Shown: positions 17,279-27,368, numbered from the stretch's first letter. The stretch: 64,000 nucleotides of DNA from Algoriphagus oliviformis (GCF_017254915.1 NZ_JAFKCT010000001.1:558001-622000), one strand, 5' to 3'. Translations and numbers: made by a program. Notes: generated by a model not told the origin, from the sequence alone.

Positions 17279-18052
17279 ATGGAAATCAATTTCTATAAAT
17301 ACCAGGGTACGGGCAATGACTTTGTGATGGTGGACAACCGTGACCGAAGCCTTGATCTGAGCAACCTGGATTTGGTCAGGAGACTCTGCGACCGCAAGTT
17401 TGGCGTCGGGTCGGATGGACTGATCGCGATCCAAAACCATCGGGATTACGACTTTGAGATGGTTTATTTCAATGCTGACGGAAGTCAGAGCATGTGTGGC
17501 AACGGTGCGAGATGCGCGGTTGCCTTTTCGGCTTTTCTGGGAATCATCGAGGGCAAGACCCACTTTCTGGCGATCGATGGGCCGCATGAGGCGATTTTGT
17601 CGGGAGGCCAGGTGGAGCTGCTGATGGGCGACGTGGCCGGTATCGAGGAGAAGTCCGGCGACTTTTTCGTCAACACGGGCTCGCCGCACCATGTCCGCTT
17701 TGTGGAGCAGGTGGCGGAGTATCCGGTCTTTGACGAGGGAAAAGCCATCCGCTACGACGCAGGCTACGCTCCCGGCGGCACCAACGTGAATTTTGTCCAG
17801 GCCCAGGCAGACGACAGGATATTTGTCCGCACCTATGAGCGTGGGGTGGAAAACGAGACCCTTTCCTGCGGCACTGGAGTCACGGCGGCAGCGCTGGTAT
17901 TCGGCCTGCGGCAGGGGCAAAGTAGGGTGAAAATCAACACACTCGGCGGTGACCTGTCCGTGAAATTTGCCTCCAATCCCGATGGCAGTTTCAGCAAAAT
18001 TTGGCTCATAGGGCCAGCTGAGCAGGTTTTCTCCGGGAAAATAACGATCTGA
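17279..18052 (+). CDS. dapF: Diaminopimelate epimerase DapF
   Basis: 257 aa from the ATG at 17279 (an in-frame TTG lies two codons earlier). DapF interconverts LL- and meso-diaminopimelate for lysine and peptidoglycan. The two catalytic Cys are visible: C73 in SMCGNGARC and C197 in LSCGTGVTAAA. YQGTGNDFVMVDN at the N-terminus is the family signature. It lies 100 bp upstream of secA on the same strand. Confidence 0.97.
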   Translation: MEINFYKYQGTGNDFVMVDNRDRSLDLSNLDLVRRLCDRKFGVGSDGLIAIQNHRDYDFEMVYFNADGSQSMCGNGARCAVAFSAFLGIIEGKTHFLAIDGPHEAILSGGQVELLMGDVAGIEEKSGDFFVNTGSPHHVRFVEQVAEYPVFDEGKAIRYDAGYAPGGTNVNFVQAQADDRIFVRTYERGVENETLSCGTGVTAAALVFGLRQGQSRVKINTLGGDLSVKFASNPDGSFSKIWLIGPAEQVFSGKITI

Positions 18053-18152
18053 ATTCTCCCTTTTCGGCAAGCTTGCCGGAGGGGAATCCATTACCAATTC
18101 TAACAAAAACGGCTTACTTTTAAGCCCCCTAATCGGGAATCCATATACAGAC

Positions 18153-21100
18153 ATGCTAGATTTTATTGCAAAAGGATTGGCCAAGGTTTTTGGCACCAAG
18201 TCCGACAGAGATATCAAAGAGCTCCTTCCGAAAGTGACCGAAATCAACCAGGCTTTTCAAAACCTGAAAAGCCTTGACGATGACGGTCTGCGGGCTAAGA
18301 CCTACGAGATCAAAGACGTGATCAACGCTCGGCTGAAGTCCATCGACGAAAATATCACCGAGCTTCGCGCAAAAATCGAGGCGCTTCCAGCCCAGTCCAT
18401 CCATGAAAAAGACCAGCTTTTCAACGAAATCGACAAGCTGGAGAAGGATAGGGACACCGAGCTGGAGAAGGTGCTGGAGGAGGTGATGCCCCAGGCTTTT
18501 GCAGTGGTAAAAGAGACCGCCCGTCGCTTCAAGGAAAACGGCAAGCTGGTCGTCACTGCGACCATGCGTGACCGGGAGCTTTCGGCCACCAAGCCAAACG
18601 TCGAAATAGACGGCGAACAAGCCATCTGGCACAACAAGTGGATGGCCGCGGGGACTGAAGTCGTGTGGGATATGGTTCACTACGATGTGCAGCTGATCGG
18701 TGGTATGGTGCTCCACAAAGGGAAAATTGCCGAAATGGCGACCGGTGAAGGTAAGACCTTGGTCTCTACCCTACCCGCTTTCCTGAATGCGCTCGCCGGC
18801 CGTGGCGTCCACGTGGTGACGGTCAACGACTACCTCGCCAAGCGTGACTCCGAGTGGAATGCCCCACTTTTTGAATTCCACGGCTTGACGGTGGATTGCA
18901 TCGACAAGTACCAGCCTAATTCTTTTGGCAGAAAGAAAGCCTACGCCTCCGACATCGTGTATGGCACCAACAACGAGTTTGGCTTTGACTACCTCCGAGA
19001 CAACATGGCCCGTGACGCGGGAGACCTCGTGCAGGGCAAGCACCATTTCGCCATGGTCGATGAGGTGGACTCCGTGTTGATCGATGACGCAAGGACCCCA
19101 CTGATCATCTCCGGCCCAGTGCCGAGAGGCGACGTGCATGAGTTTGACCAGATGAAGCCGCGAGTGGCGACCTTGGTCGATGAGCAGCGTAAGCTGATCC
19201 AGGGCTTTTTGGCCACGGCTAAAAAGCAAATCGCCGACGGAAACGACAAAGATGGAGGCTTGGCGCTCTTCCGCGCTTATCGCGGGATGCCTAAGTACAA
19301 GCCTTTGATCAAGTACCTTTCCGAGCCGGGCATCCGCGTGATTCTGCAAAAAACGGAAAACTTTTACCTCCAGGACAACAAGCGCAACATGCCGGAGGCA
19401 GACGAGCCGCTGCTGTTCACCATCGATGAGAAGACCAACGTGGTGGATCTCACCGACCGCGGCATCGAGACCATGACTTCCAAAAACGAGGATCCGAGCT
19501 TCTTCATCCTGCCGGATATCGGCGTGGAGATTGCCGAGTTGGAAAAAAGCACCGAAATCGACGACAAAGAGAAACTCGTCCGCAAGGAGGAAGTCATCAA
19601 AGACTACGGGGTGAAAGCCCAGCGTATCCACACCGTCAACCAGCTGCTCAAAGCTTATTGCATGTTTGAGCGCGATACGGAATACATCATCGTGGATGGC
19701 AAAGTGAAGATCGTCGACGAGCAGACCGGCCGTGTGATGGAAGGTCGCCGCTATTCCGACGGTTTGCACCAGGCGATCGAAGCCAAGGAAAACGTCAAAG
19801 TGGAGGACGCTACCCAGACCTACGCGACGATTACCCTGCAAAACTACTTCAGAATGTACCACAAGCTGGCTGGTATGACCGGTACAGCGGAAACTGAGGC
19901 GGGTGAATTCTGGGAAATTTATAAGCTTGACGTAGTAGTCATTCCTACAAACAAGCCAATCATCCGAGCTGACCGAGAGGACAAGGTCTATAAGACCGTC
20001 CGTGAGAAATTCAACGCCGTGACCGACGAGATCAACGAACTCGTGGCCGCAGGCAGACCAGTGTTGGTGGGTACTACTTCGGTAGAAATCTCCGAAGTAC
20101 TCAGCCGTATGCTGACGCTGAAAAGAATCCCGCATCAGGTTCTCAACGCGAAGCAACACGCCCGCGAGGCCGAGATCGTCGCCGAGGCTGGTAAGCCTGG
20201 CACCGTGACCATCGCTACCAACATGGCGGGTCGGGGTACGGATATCAAGCTGACCGCAGAGTCCAGAAAGGCCGGCGGTCTGGCGATCATCGGTACCGAG
20301 CGCCACGAGTCCCGTCGTGTGGATAGACAGCTTAGGGGCCGTTCCGGTCGTCAGGGGGACGTGGGTTCTTCCCAGTTCTTTGTTTCCTTGGAGGACAGCT
20401 TGATGCGTCTCTTTGGTTCAGACCGTATTGCCAAGCTGATGGACCGCATGGGTCTGGAAGAGGGCGAAGTGATCCAGCACAGCATGATCACGAAGTCTAT
20501 CGAGCGCGCGCAGCGCAAGGTGGAGGAAAACAACTTTGGCACCCGTAAGCGACTGCTGGAGTACGATGACGTGATGAACTCCCAGCGGGAGGTGGTCTAC
20601 AAGCGCCGCCGCAACGCGCTCAAAGGCGACCGACTCGAGCTGGATATCCTCAATATCCTCTACGATGTCTGCGAAAGCCTCATCGAAATGGGCAAATCCA
20701 CCGACAATGCGGAGGACCTGCGTATGAACATCTTCACCACTTTGGGTGTGGACTACCACATCTCAGACGGTGACCTGAAGTCCAAAGATGCAGCCAAGCT
20801 GACGCAAGAGCTGTATGCGGTGACTTTTGAAAACTATGTGAAAAAGAACGAACTCATAGCCTCTACCGCACTTCCGATTTTCAAGCGGGTGCAGGAGGAG
20901 CGCGGAGCTACCGTCAAGGATATCATGGTGCCGATCTCTGATGGAGTGAAGCAGATCGGAGTCGTCACCAATTTGGAGACGACCATCAGCTCAGAAGGCC
21001 GAGAACTGATCAGGTCCATCGAAAAGAACGTTTCGCTGGCGATCATCGACCAAAACTGGAAAGAGCATCTCCGCGACATGGACGACCTGAAGCAGTCGGT

Positions 21101-21533
21101 GCAAAACGCCGTTTACGAACAGAAGGATCCGCTTTTGATCTACAAGTTTGAGGCATTTGAGATGTTCAAGCGCTTCATAGGCAAGCTCAACGAGGACATG
21201 ATCACCTTCCTTTCCAGAGCCGATCTGCCAAGGCAGGATCCGGGTCAGGTGCAGCAGGCGCAGACCCAGCGTCCCGCGGAGCCCAAAGTCCAGACCTCCA
21301 AGGAGGAAGTGGCAAGCTCTTTGAACCCAGGAGCGGGACGCGCGGCAGTCGCCGCAGCCAGCGCCGGCAGACCAGCCCCTCAGCCGGTGGCACCGAGAAA
21401 GGTGGAGAAGACTTTTGGAAGAAATGACAAAGTCACCGTACAATATACTGACGGTACTACCAAGTCCGACGTCAAGTTCAAGAGTGTGGAGCAGGATCTG
21501 GCAGAGGGGAAATGTGTGGTAATCGATAACTAA
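18153..21533 (+). CDS. secA: Preprotein translocase ATPase SecA
   Basis: A 1126-aa motor ATPase that drives proteins through SecYEG. Motifs include MATGEGKTLVSTLP (Walker A, near 198), VDEVDSVLIDDARTPLIISGP (DEAD-like, near 303), TNMAGRGTDIKL and the RQLRGRSGRQGD helicase motif. The length, with an insertion between about 340 and 490, is typical of Bacteroidota. The C-terminal CxCGSGKKxKxCH zinc finger is absent; the protein ends in a GRNDKVTVQYTDG...GKCVVIDN tail instead. It is 6 bp upstream of the SPOR lipoprotein. Confidence 0.98.
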   Translation: MLDFIAKGLAKVFGTKSDRDIKELLPKVTEINQAFQNLKSLDDDGLRAKTYEIKDVINARLKSIDENITELRAKIEALPAQSIHEKDQLFNEIDKLEKDRDTELEKVLEEVMPQAFAVVKETARRFKENGKLVVTATMRDRELSATKPNVEIDGEQAIWHNKWMAAGTEVVWDMVHYDVQLIGGMVLHKGKIAEMATGEGKTLVSTLPAFLNALAGRGVHVVTVNDYLAKRDSEWNAPLFEFHGLTVDCIDKYQPNSFGRKKAYASDIVYGTNNEFGFDYLRDNMARDAGDLVQGKHHFAMVDEVDSVLIDDARTPLIISGPVPRGDVHEFDQMKPRVATLVDEQRKLIQGFLATAKKQIADGNDKDGGLALFRAYRGMPKYKPLIKYLSEPGIRVILQKTENFYLQDNKRNMPEADEPLLFTIDEKTNVVDLTDRGIETMTSKNEDPSFFILPDIGVEIAELEKSTEIDDKEKLVRKEEVIKDYGVKAQRIHTVNQLLKAYCMFERDTEYIIVDGKVKIVDEQTGRVMEGRRYSDGLHQAIEAKENVKVEDATQTYATITLQNYFRMYHKLAGMTGTAETEAGEFWEIYKLDVVVIPTNKPIIRADREDKVYKTVREKFNAVTDEINELVAAGRPVLVGTTSVEISEVLSRMLTLKRIPHQVLNAKQHAREAEIVAEAGKPGTVTIATNMAGRGTDIKLTAESRKAGGLAIIGTERHESRRVDRQLRGRSGRQGDVGSSQFFVSLEDSLMRLFGSDRIAKLMDRMGLEEGEVIQHSMITKSIERAQRKVEENNFGTRKRLLEYDDVMNSQREVVYKRRRNALKGDRLELDILNILYDVCESLIEMGKSTDNAEDLRMNIFTTLGVDYHISDGDLKSKDAAKLTQELYAVTFENYVKKNELIASTALPIFKRVQEERGATVKDIMVPISDGVKQIGVVTNLETTISSEGRELIRSIEKNVSLAIIDQNWKEHLRDMDDLKQSVQNAVYEQKDPLLIYKFEAFEMFKRFIGKLNEDMITFLSRADLPRQDPGQVQQAQTQRPAEPKVQTSKEEVASSLNPGAGRAAVAAASAGRPAPQPVAPRKVEKTFGRNDKVTVQYTDGTTKSDVKFKSVEQDLAEGKCVVIDN

Positions 21534-21539
21534 AAAGCA

Positions 21540-22085
21540 ATGAAAAACAGCTGGGTACTTGGGGTGTTGTTGGCAGTCTTCTCTTGTAAAAGCCTGGTGC
21601 GCTCCTCATCGGATGGTGGCGGCGCTGCCTATTCTACCTATCAGGAGGATCTCAGTGGTTCTCTGCCCCAGTATCCCGATTTCAACGCCCGACAGGAAGA
21701 AGGCCCCGCCCAGACGAACGTCAGCTCCGTGCAGGCAGTGGATGGACAGCTGGACGAAGTGCAGCGCAGGCTGACCGAGAAAAACCTCTCCGAGCCCTAT
21801 TTCAGCGGCTACACTGTGTTGGTTTTTTCGGGAATCGACAGGAACCAGGCATTCAAAACGCAAGATGATCTAAAGATGTATTTTCCGGAGCTTAATCCGG
21901 AAATGCAGTACCATCAGCCCCGCTACCTGGTGAAAATCGGCCAATACACCTATAAGATCGAGGCGCAGAAGGTTTTTTCGCAGATCAAAGGCCAGTTTCC
22001 CTCCGCCCGAATCATCCAAGATAGATTTCAGCGAAAAGAATACGTCGCCCCTACCACAGACCCCAATGCTCCTATCCAAAATTAA
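21540..22085 (+). CDS. SPOR-domain lipoprotein
   Basis: A 181-aa lipoprotein with signal peptide and lipobox (LLAVFSC, Cys16). A low-complexity linker is followed by a C-terminal SPOR-like domain (about 90-165) with YTVLVFSGIDRNQAF and RYLVKIGQYTYKIEA. SPOR domains bind denuded peptidoglycan, so an envelope role is likely. It starts 6 bp after secA and its 3' end overlaps the amidohydrolase start by 20 bp. Confidence 0.85.
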   Translation: MKNSWVLGVLLAVFSCKSLVRSSSDGGGAAYSTYQEDLSGSLPQYPDFNARQEEGPAQTNVSSVQAVDGQLDEVQRRLTEKNLSEPYFSGYTVLVFSGIDRNQAFKTQDDLKMYFPELNPEMQYHQPRYLVKIGQYTYKIEAQKVFSQIKGQFPSARIIQDRFQRKEYVAPTTDPNAPIQN

Positions 22086-23256
22086 GTCCCTCGCCAACGC
22101 CTACAAAGAAGAAGTCATCGCCAACCGGCGGCATATCCACGCCAATCCGGAGCTTTCCTTTCAGGAGTTTAAGACCGCCGAATTTGTCGAGTCAAAGCTG
22201 AAGGAAGTCGGGATCACCGAAATCGAGAAGAAGGCGACGACGGGATGGGCGGCTTTGATCAAGGGAAAAAATCCCGACAAAAAAGTCATCGCACTCCGGG
22301 CAGACATGGATGCGCTGCCTATCATCGAGGCAAACGAAGTGCCCTATAAGTCCCAAAATCCAGGGGTGATGCATGCCTGCGGACATGACGCACACACGGC
22401 GTCTTTGCTGGGGGCAGCCAAGATTTTGAATGAAGTGAGAGACGACTTTGAAGGGACGATCAAGCTTATTTTCCAACCCGGGGAAGAGCTCGTGCCGGGT
22501 GGGGCGTCGCTGATGATCAAGGACAAAGTCCTCGAAAACCCGCGACCAGCAAGTATCATCGGCCAGCATGTGATGCCTTTTATCCCTGCGGGAAAAGTGG
22601 GATTTCGCCCCGGCATCTACATGGCGAGCACCGATGAGCTCTATATCACCGTCAAGGGAAAGGGTGGCCATGGCGCCATGCCAGAGACTTTTATAGATCC
22701 AGTGCTGATCGCATCCCACATGATCGTCGCTTTACAGCAGATCGTGAGCCGCGTGGCCAATCCCAAGATCCCTTCGGTTCTGTCTTTTGGACGGGTTGAG
22801 GCTCTGGGCGCTACGAACGTGATCCCAAACGAGGTGAAGATCCAGGGGACCTTCCGAACCTTGGATGAACCCTGGAGAGCCAAGGCCCATGAGAAGATGC
22901 TCCAAATCGCGCACGGAATAGTGGAGGGTATGGGAGGCGAGCTGGACTTTGAGATTCGCAAAGGTTATCCTTTTCTCAAGAACGATCCCGAATTGACGGC
23001 TCGGTCCATGGAAGCGGCCAAGGAATACCTGGGTGAGGAAAATGTCCTCGATCTGGATATCTGGATGGCGGCGGAAGATTTCGCCTTTTATTCCCAAGAG
23101 ATCGATGGTTGCTTCTATCGCCTAGGCACCCGAAACGAAGCCAAGGGGATCGTGTCCGGAGTCCATACCCCGACCTTCGACATCGAAGAGGATGCCCTGG
23201 AGATTGGCTGCGGACTGATGGCTTGGCTCGCCGTGTCGGAACTCTCCAAAGCGTAA
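22066..23256 (+). CDS. M20 family amidohydrolase (N-acyl-amino-acid/hippurate hydrolase type)
   Basis: A 396-aa di-metal amidohydrolase of the AbgA/HipO/IAA-amino-acid hydrolase type. Motifs are RRHIHANPELSFQE, RADMDALPI, MHACGHDAHTASLLG (Cys and His ligands), FQPGEELVPGGA and the lid-domain KGKGGHGAMPE. It releases an acyl group from N-acyl amino acids; the exact substrate is unknown. The start lies 20 bp inside the preceding gene, suggesting coupling. Confidence 0.93.
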   Translation: MLLSKIKSLANAYKEEVIANRRHIHANPELSFQEFKTAEFVESKLKEVGITEIEKKATTGWAALIKGKNPDKKVIALRADMDALPIIEANEVPYKSQNPGVMHACGHDAHTASLLGAAKILNEVRDDFEGTIKLIFQPGEELVPGGASLMIKDKVLENPRPASIIGQHVMPFIPAGKVGFRPGIYMASTDELYITVKGKGGHGAMPETFIDPVLIASHMIVALQQIVSRVANPKIPSVLSFGRVEALGATNVIPNEVKIQGTFRTLDEPWRAKAHEKMLQIAHGIVEGMGGELDFEIRKGYPFLKNDPELTARSMEAAKEYLGEENVLDLDIWMAAEDFAFYSQEIDGCFYRLGTRNEAKGIVSGVHTPTFDIEEDALEIGCGLMAWLAVSELSKA

Positions 23257-23314
23257 CCTAGCCTTAACTCGTAACTGACAGCGGAGATTTATCTTCGCTT
23301 TTTTATTTTCCGAT

Positions 23315-24088
23315 ATGAAAAAAACCGTCACGCTCGCCCTTGCCCTGGTTCTGGGTCTTTCCTTTTCCCAAAGTGTATTTGCCTGGGGTCAGCTAGGCCA
23401 CTATGTGGTCGGCTATATGGCCCAAAAGCAGCTTAAAAGATCCACGCTGAAGCGGGTGAACCAAGTGCTAGGTCCTATGTCTCTCGGCCGAAGCGGGACC
23501 TGGATGGACGAGATCAAGTCAGATCGAGCCTACGACCACCTGTATTCCTGGCACTACCTGACAAGTGAGCACGGGGAATATAATGCCGCTATCCAGGAAA
23601 AAGGGGGAAATGCCTATGAGGCGATCAATCAGCTGAAGGCCGAGCTAAAGGAGGGAAATATGAGCGCCGAGGAAGAGTCCAAGAAGCTGAAGATGCTCAT
23701 CCATATCGTGGAGGATGTCCATCAGCCCCTGCATGTGGGCACGGGTACAGACAAGGGTGGTAATGAAGTCAGGGTGGAGTATTTCGGGAGGAACTCCAAT
23801 CTTCATTCCGTGTGGGATACCGAGATGATCGAGGGCTGGAATATGAGCTACACGGAGATCGGGGACGAGCTGTCTCGTCGGCTGACTCCGGCGATGATCG
23901 CTGCCTATCAGGATGCGACTATCGACGATTGGCTGAAGGAAGCCGTGGACTTGCGCACTTTGGTGTACAAGCTTCCCGAAAACAAGAAACTATCCTACAA
24001 CTACGGCTATGATACCCGGGATGCCGTGGAGGAGCGACTGTTGGCGGCAAGCGTGAGGCTAGCACAAATCTTGGAAGAAATTTATTGA
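23315..24088 (+). CDS. Secreted S1/P1 nuclease
   Basis: 257 aa with a signal peptide ending at VFA; the mature chain starts with Trp (AWGQLGHYVVG), which is the N-terminal zinc ligand of this family. Other ligands are seen in DHLYSWHYL, HIVEDVHQPLHVG and HSVWDTEMIEGW, forming the tri-zinc site. Such enzymes degrade single-stranded nucleic acids and 3'-nucleotides outside the cytoplasm, probably for phosphate or nucleoside salvage. Confidence 0.93.
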   Translation: MKKTVTLALALVLGLSFSQSVFAWGQLGHYVVGYMAQKQLKRSTLKRVNQVLGPMSLGRSGTWMDEIKSDRAYDHLYSWHYLTSEHGEYNAAIQEKGGNAYEAINQLKAELKEGNMSAEEESKKLKMLIHIVEDVHQPLHVGTGTDKGGNEVRVEYFGRNSNLHSVWDTEMIEGWNMSYTEIGDELSRRLTPAMIAAYQDATIDDWLKEAVDLRTLVYKLPENKKLSYNYGYDTRDAVEERLLAASVRLAQILEEIY

Positions 24089-24168
24089 GGGATTTGAGCG
24101 AAAAAGAATAGATAACGATGAACTGTTTTTGGAAAATTGTCGTAAATTAAAGGACAAATTTCTGAGAA

Positions 24169-24669
24169 ATGCTGACAGGTGACGACAAGACAATGGTGGT
24201 AGAGGAGGCTATGGCGGAGTACATAGTCGGTCTTCCCAAATATTTCGTCAAGGATAGGATGCCTCGGGAGCTTTCTGGGCGGGACTTCTTCTCTGACAAG
24301 ATGCTTCTCGTCAATGTCATCCGCAGAGGGATTCCGCAGGCACTTTTTATGTCTTTGAAGGATATCACGCCTTTTTCGGACCAAGACTGGTCGGATTTTT
24401 TGGACATTTCCCTCAAGTCCCTGCAGCGCTACAAGGCGGATACCGAGCATGTCTTCAAGACTATCCACTCCGAAAAGATCATCGAGCTGGCTGAGGTGAC
24501 CTCGGTGGGTATGGATGTCTTTGATTCCAAAGACCAGTTTGCTACTTGGCTGGCCACGCCTAGCCATGCGCTGGGAGGCATGAAGCCACTGGAGCTGCTG
24601 CGTGATTCCTATGGCAAGGAGATCGTCCTCAGTGAGCTTCATCGCATCGATCAGGGGGTTTTTGTCTGA
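24169..24669 (+). CDS. Xre/MbcA/ParS-type antitoxin of a RES toxin
   Basis: 166 aa. The N-terminal half is a helical Xre-like DNA-binding region; the C-terminal 60 aa are the DUF2384 (MbcA/ParS toxin-binding) domain with DSKDQFATWLATPSHALGG and PLELL. It neutralises the RES protein encoded next and likely represses the operon. Its stop overlaps the toxin ATG in TGATG, the usual arrangement for this toxin-antitoxin type. Confidence 0.92.
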   Translation: MLTGDDKTMVVEEAMAEYIVGLPKYFVKDRMPRELSGRDFFSDKMLLVNVIRRGIPQALFMSLKDITPFSDQDWSDFLDISLKSLQRYKADTEHVFKTIHSEKIIELAEVTSVGMDVFDSKDQFATWLATPSHALGGMKPLELLRDSYGKEIVLSELHRIDQGVFV

Positions 24670-25130
24670 TGCGGATTTTTCGGCTTGCTCGCAAGAGGTA
24701 TCCCATTGAGCTGAGTGGTAAGGGTGCGGCCATGTCTGGCAACCGCTGGAATTCAAAAGGTACAGAGGTCATCTATTGCGCCGAAAGCCGGGCCTTGGCG
24801 ATGGCTGAGGTCGTGGTGCATCTCTCTCTGGCTACGCTGCCCAATGACTTTGTAATGCTGGAGATTGACGTCCCTGCAGGTGTTTCGGTTTCCGAAATGG
24901 AAAAAGATAGGCTGCCTCGAGGGTGGAACAGCTTTCCACACCTTGCCGATACCCAGAAGATCGGTGATGTCTTTGTCCTGGAGCAAAAGTCAGCGCTGCT
25001 GAAAGTCCCTTCGGCAGTCGTACCGGGTGATTTCAATTACCTCATCAACCCACAGCATCCGCACTTTTCGCAGATTAGGATTGTAGATCAAGTGGACTTT
25101 CCTTTTGACACCAGGATTTTTGGAAAGTGA
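24669..25130 (+). CDS. RES-domain toxin (NAD+ phosphorylase family)
   Basis: 153 aa RES domain. Family signatures include SGNRWNSKGTEVIYCAE with the conserved Arg, the following ALAMAEVVVH helix with the conserved Glu, and the Ser in VPSAVVPGDFNYLINPQH. RES toxins such as MbcT deplete NAD+ by phosphorolysis; the same is inferred here. Paired with the Xre/DUF2384 antitoxin just upstream. Confidence 0.93.
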   Translation: MRIFRLARKRYPIELSGKGAAMSGNRWNSKGTEVIYCAESRALAMAEVVVHLSLATLPNDFVMLEIDVPAGVSVSEMEKDRLPRGWNSFPHLADTQKIGDVFVLEQKSALLKVPSAVVPGDFNYLINPQHPHFSQIRIVDQVDFPFDTRIFGK

Positions 25131-25205
25131 GTACTAGTCTTTAAATGTCCAAATACAAATCTCAATGTTCATCGACTAATGAGGTCCTTGAGCATTGAGA
25201 ATTGA

Positions 25206-27368
25206 TCATTGGTTATTGAAAACTTTCTTAGCTCCGTCCAAAAACTCGACAAACTCCGCAATATTCGCATCGTAGCCTCTGGGCTTGGCCAAGAGCTTTT
25301 CCTCATGGTCGAGGATCACATAGTACGGCTGGGCGTTGTTGTTGAAGCGGGTGATCTGGAAGTCGGCGTTTTGCTTGCCGAGGGTCTTTTTGACTTTGCC
25401 GTCGTAGCTGGAGGTGTACCATTCGCTCTCCGGGAGTTCCAGACGCTCGTCGATGTAGAGGGCGACCATGACGAAATCATTTTTCAATCGCGCCAACACT
25501 TGAGGATCTGACCAGACGTTTTCCTCCATCTTGCGGCAGTTGACACAGCCGTGTCCGGTGAAGTCGATCAGGAGGGGTTTGCCTTCTTTTTTGGCGGCAG
25601 CCAAAGCCTCCTCGTAGTCAAAGTAACCTTCGATGCCAAAAGGAATGTGGAGGAGGTCTCCGTATTTTACTGGTTTCGTGCTCACAGACGCATCTGCGCT
25701 GCTCTCGCCGATCTTAAACTGCTGGGTGGTCAAAGGAGGCAGATATCCGCTGAGGTACTTGAGCGGCGCTCCAAAGAGGCCGGGAATCATGTACACCACA
25801 AACATGAACGTGAGCAGGGCCAAAAGCAGCCTGGGAACACCGATACTCTCCAGCGGGCTGTCGTGCGGCAGGCGGATTTTTCCCAAAAGATAGAGTCCCA
25901 AGCCCGCAAAAATCACGATCCAAATCACGAGGAAAACGTCCCGATCCAGGATACCCCAGTGATAGACTAGATCAGCGATGGAGAGGAATTTGAAAGCCAA
26001 TGCGAGCTCCAAGAAGCCCAAAACGACCTTTACTGAGTTGAGCCAGCCGCCGGACTTAGGCAGTCGGTTCATCCACTCGGGGAAGATGGCAAAGAGCGTG
26101 AACGGGATCGCGAAGGCGAAGCCGAAGGCAAACATGCCCAAGACCGGCTTGACCAGCTCCCCTCCTGCCGAGGAAATGAGGATCGATCCTACTATGGGGC
26201 CTGTGCAGGAAAATGAAATCAAAACCAACGTAAAGGCCATGAAGAAGACACCAGCCAAGCCACCTTTTTCTGCTTTTGCATCGATCTTGTTCACAAAGCT
26301 AGACGGCAGGTTCAGCTCAAACATGCCGAGAAATGCCAAGGCGAAGAAGATGAAGATTCCGAAGAAAAAGAGGTTGGGTAGCCAGTGGGTGGCCAGCCAG
26401 TTGGCGAACTCGGGGCCTTGGATGGCAGCCACTGCGGTGCCGGCGATGGTGTAAATTCCGATGATGGAGACGCCATAGAGGACTGCTTGTCGGATTCCTT
26501 GAGCCTTGGATTTGGCCCGACCCGTGAAGAAGCTCACTGTCATCGGGATCATCGGAAACACGCAGGGTGTCAGCAATGCCGCCAATCCTGCCAGGAAGGC
26601 CAAGACCATAAAACCCCAAAGGGACTCGTTTTCGCCATCGGCTGTGAAGTCTTCTCCGGTGTCCGTTTTTTCAGAAGAAGTAGGCTTTGCTTGATCTATT
26701 GCTGATTTGTCAACACTTTGGCTTAGAGAATCCTCCGATACCTCTGCCAAGGCAAAGGGCGAGTCAGTGTTCGTTTCCTGTTGTCCTGCTTCTCCAGCAG
26801 CTGGACTAGTTTCTGTGGCTGATCCAGAAGCGGCAGGCTCAGAAACGACGGCAGTTACTTTTGCCGGGCTTGCGGTAAACGCGATCTCTACGTCTTCTTG
26901 GTAGTTGATACACTGGCCCGTAAGGTCAGAGCACATCTGGTATTCCAAGCTTGCCTTGATCGTTCCTTTGGTGGTTTTTACAGTTACGGGCTGCTCAAAA
27001 CGCCCTTTTCCCATGAAATAGGTCACATCCCCCTCCCACACATCTTCGTACTTCTTTTTCGGATTGATCGCTTTCAGCTTTCCGGCAAGGGCAAAATCCT
27101 CCGACACCTCGGGTACGAACTCCGTCAGCAGAGGTCCCAGATCTTTGTCGAAGTCATTGGAATAGACGTACCAGCCCATGGGGATCTCCGCTTCCAGGAT
27201 CAGCGTGGCGGGCTCGCCTACTTGTAGCGCTTTTGGCTCTAGCGTAAAGGTCCACTTCGGCGGCTTGACGAGCTGGGCCTGGGCGGCAAATGCATTCAAC
27301 AGAAAAACCAGAAGCCAAAGGCCTCCGGTCTTGATACTCGGGGAATAAAATCGGGTAATTGCGGTCAA
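25206..27368 (-). CDS. DsbD-like thiol:disulfide interchange protein (CcdA-type membrane domain)
   Basis: 720 aa. An N-terminal signal peptide is followed by a DsbD-alpha-like periplasmic beta domain (about 30-160), a low-complexity linker, a CcdA-type membrane core of about eight helices starting near 250 with the redox Cys in LLTPCVFPMIP and FSCTGPIVG, and a C-terminal thioredoxin-like domain with FTGHGCVNCRKMEE. It carries electrons from cytoplasmic thioredoxin to periplasmic proteins. It is on its own transcript between convergent and same-strand neighbours. Confidence 0.93.
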   Translation of the reverse strand: MTAITRFYSPSIKTGGLWLLVFLLNAFAAQAQLVKPPKWTFTLEPKALQVGEPATLILEAEIPMGWYVYSNDFDKDLGPLLTEFVPEVSEDFALAGKLKAINPKKKYEDVWEGDVTYFMGKGRFEQPVTVKTTKGTIKASLEYQMCSDLTGQCINYQEDVEIAFTASPAKVTAVVSEPAASGSATETSPAAGEAGQQETNTDSPFALAEVSEDSLSQSVDKSAIDQAKPTSSEKTDTGEDFTADGENESLWGFMVLAFLAGLAALLTPCVFPMIPMTVSFFTGRAKSKAQGIRQAVLYGVSIIGIYTIAGTAVAAIQGPEFANWLATHWLPNLFFFGIFIFFALAFLGMFELNLPSSFVNKIDAKAEKGGLAGVFFMAFTLVLISFSCTGPIVGSILISSAGGELVKPVLGMFAFGFAFAIPFTLFAIFPEWMNRLPKSGGWLNSVKVVLGFLELALAFKFLSIADLVYHWGILDRDVFLVIWIVIFAGLGLYLLGKIRLPHDSPLESIGVPRLLLALLTFMFVVYMIPGLFGAPLKYLSGYLPPLTTQQFKIGESSADASVSTKPVKYGDLLHIPFGIEGYFDYEEALAAAKKEGKPLLIDFTGHGCVNCRKMEENVWSDPQVLARLKNDFVMVALYIDERLELPESEWYTSSYDGKVKKTLGKQNADFQITRFNNNAQPYYVILDHEEKLLAKPRGYDANIAEFVEFLDGAKKVFNNQ

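Noticed and set aside
18065-18078. Palindrome CGGCAAGCTTGCCG between dapF and secA as a terminator
   Set aside because: It has no loop and no T run, so it is not a convincing terminator; an operator is possible but unsupported.
18771-20306. Long open reading frame opposite secA (511 aa), and similar long ones opposite uvrA (35090-36415), the M20 dipeptidase (27447-28826) and YitT (62368-63351)
   Set aside because: They lie fully opposite confident genes, lack domains or plausible starts, and result from codon usage on the coding strand.
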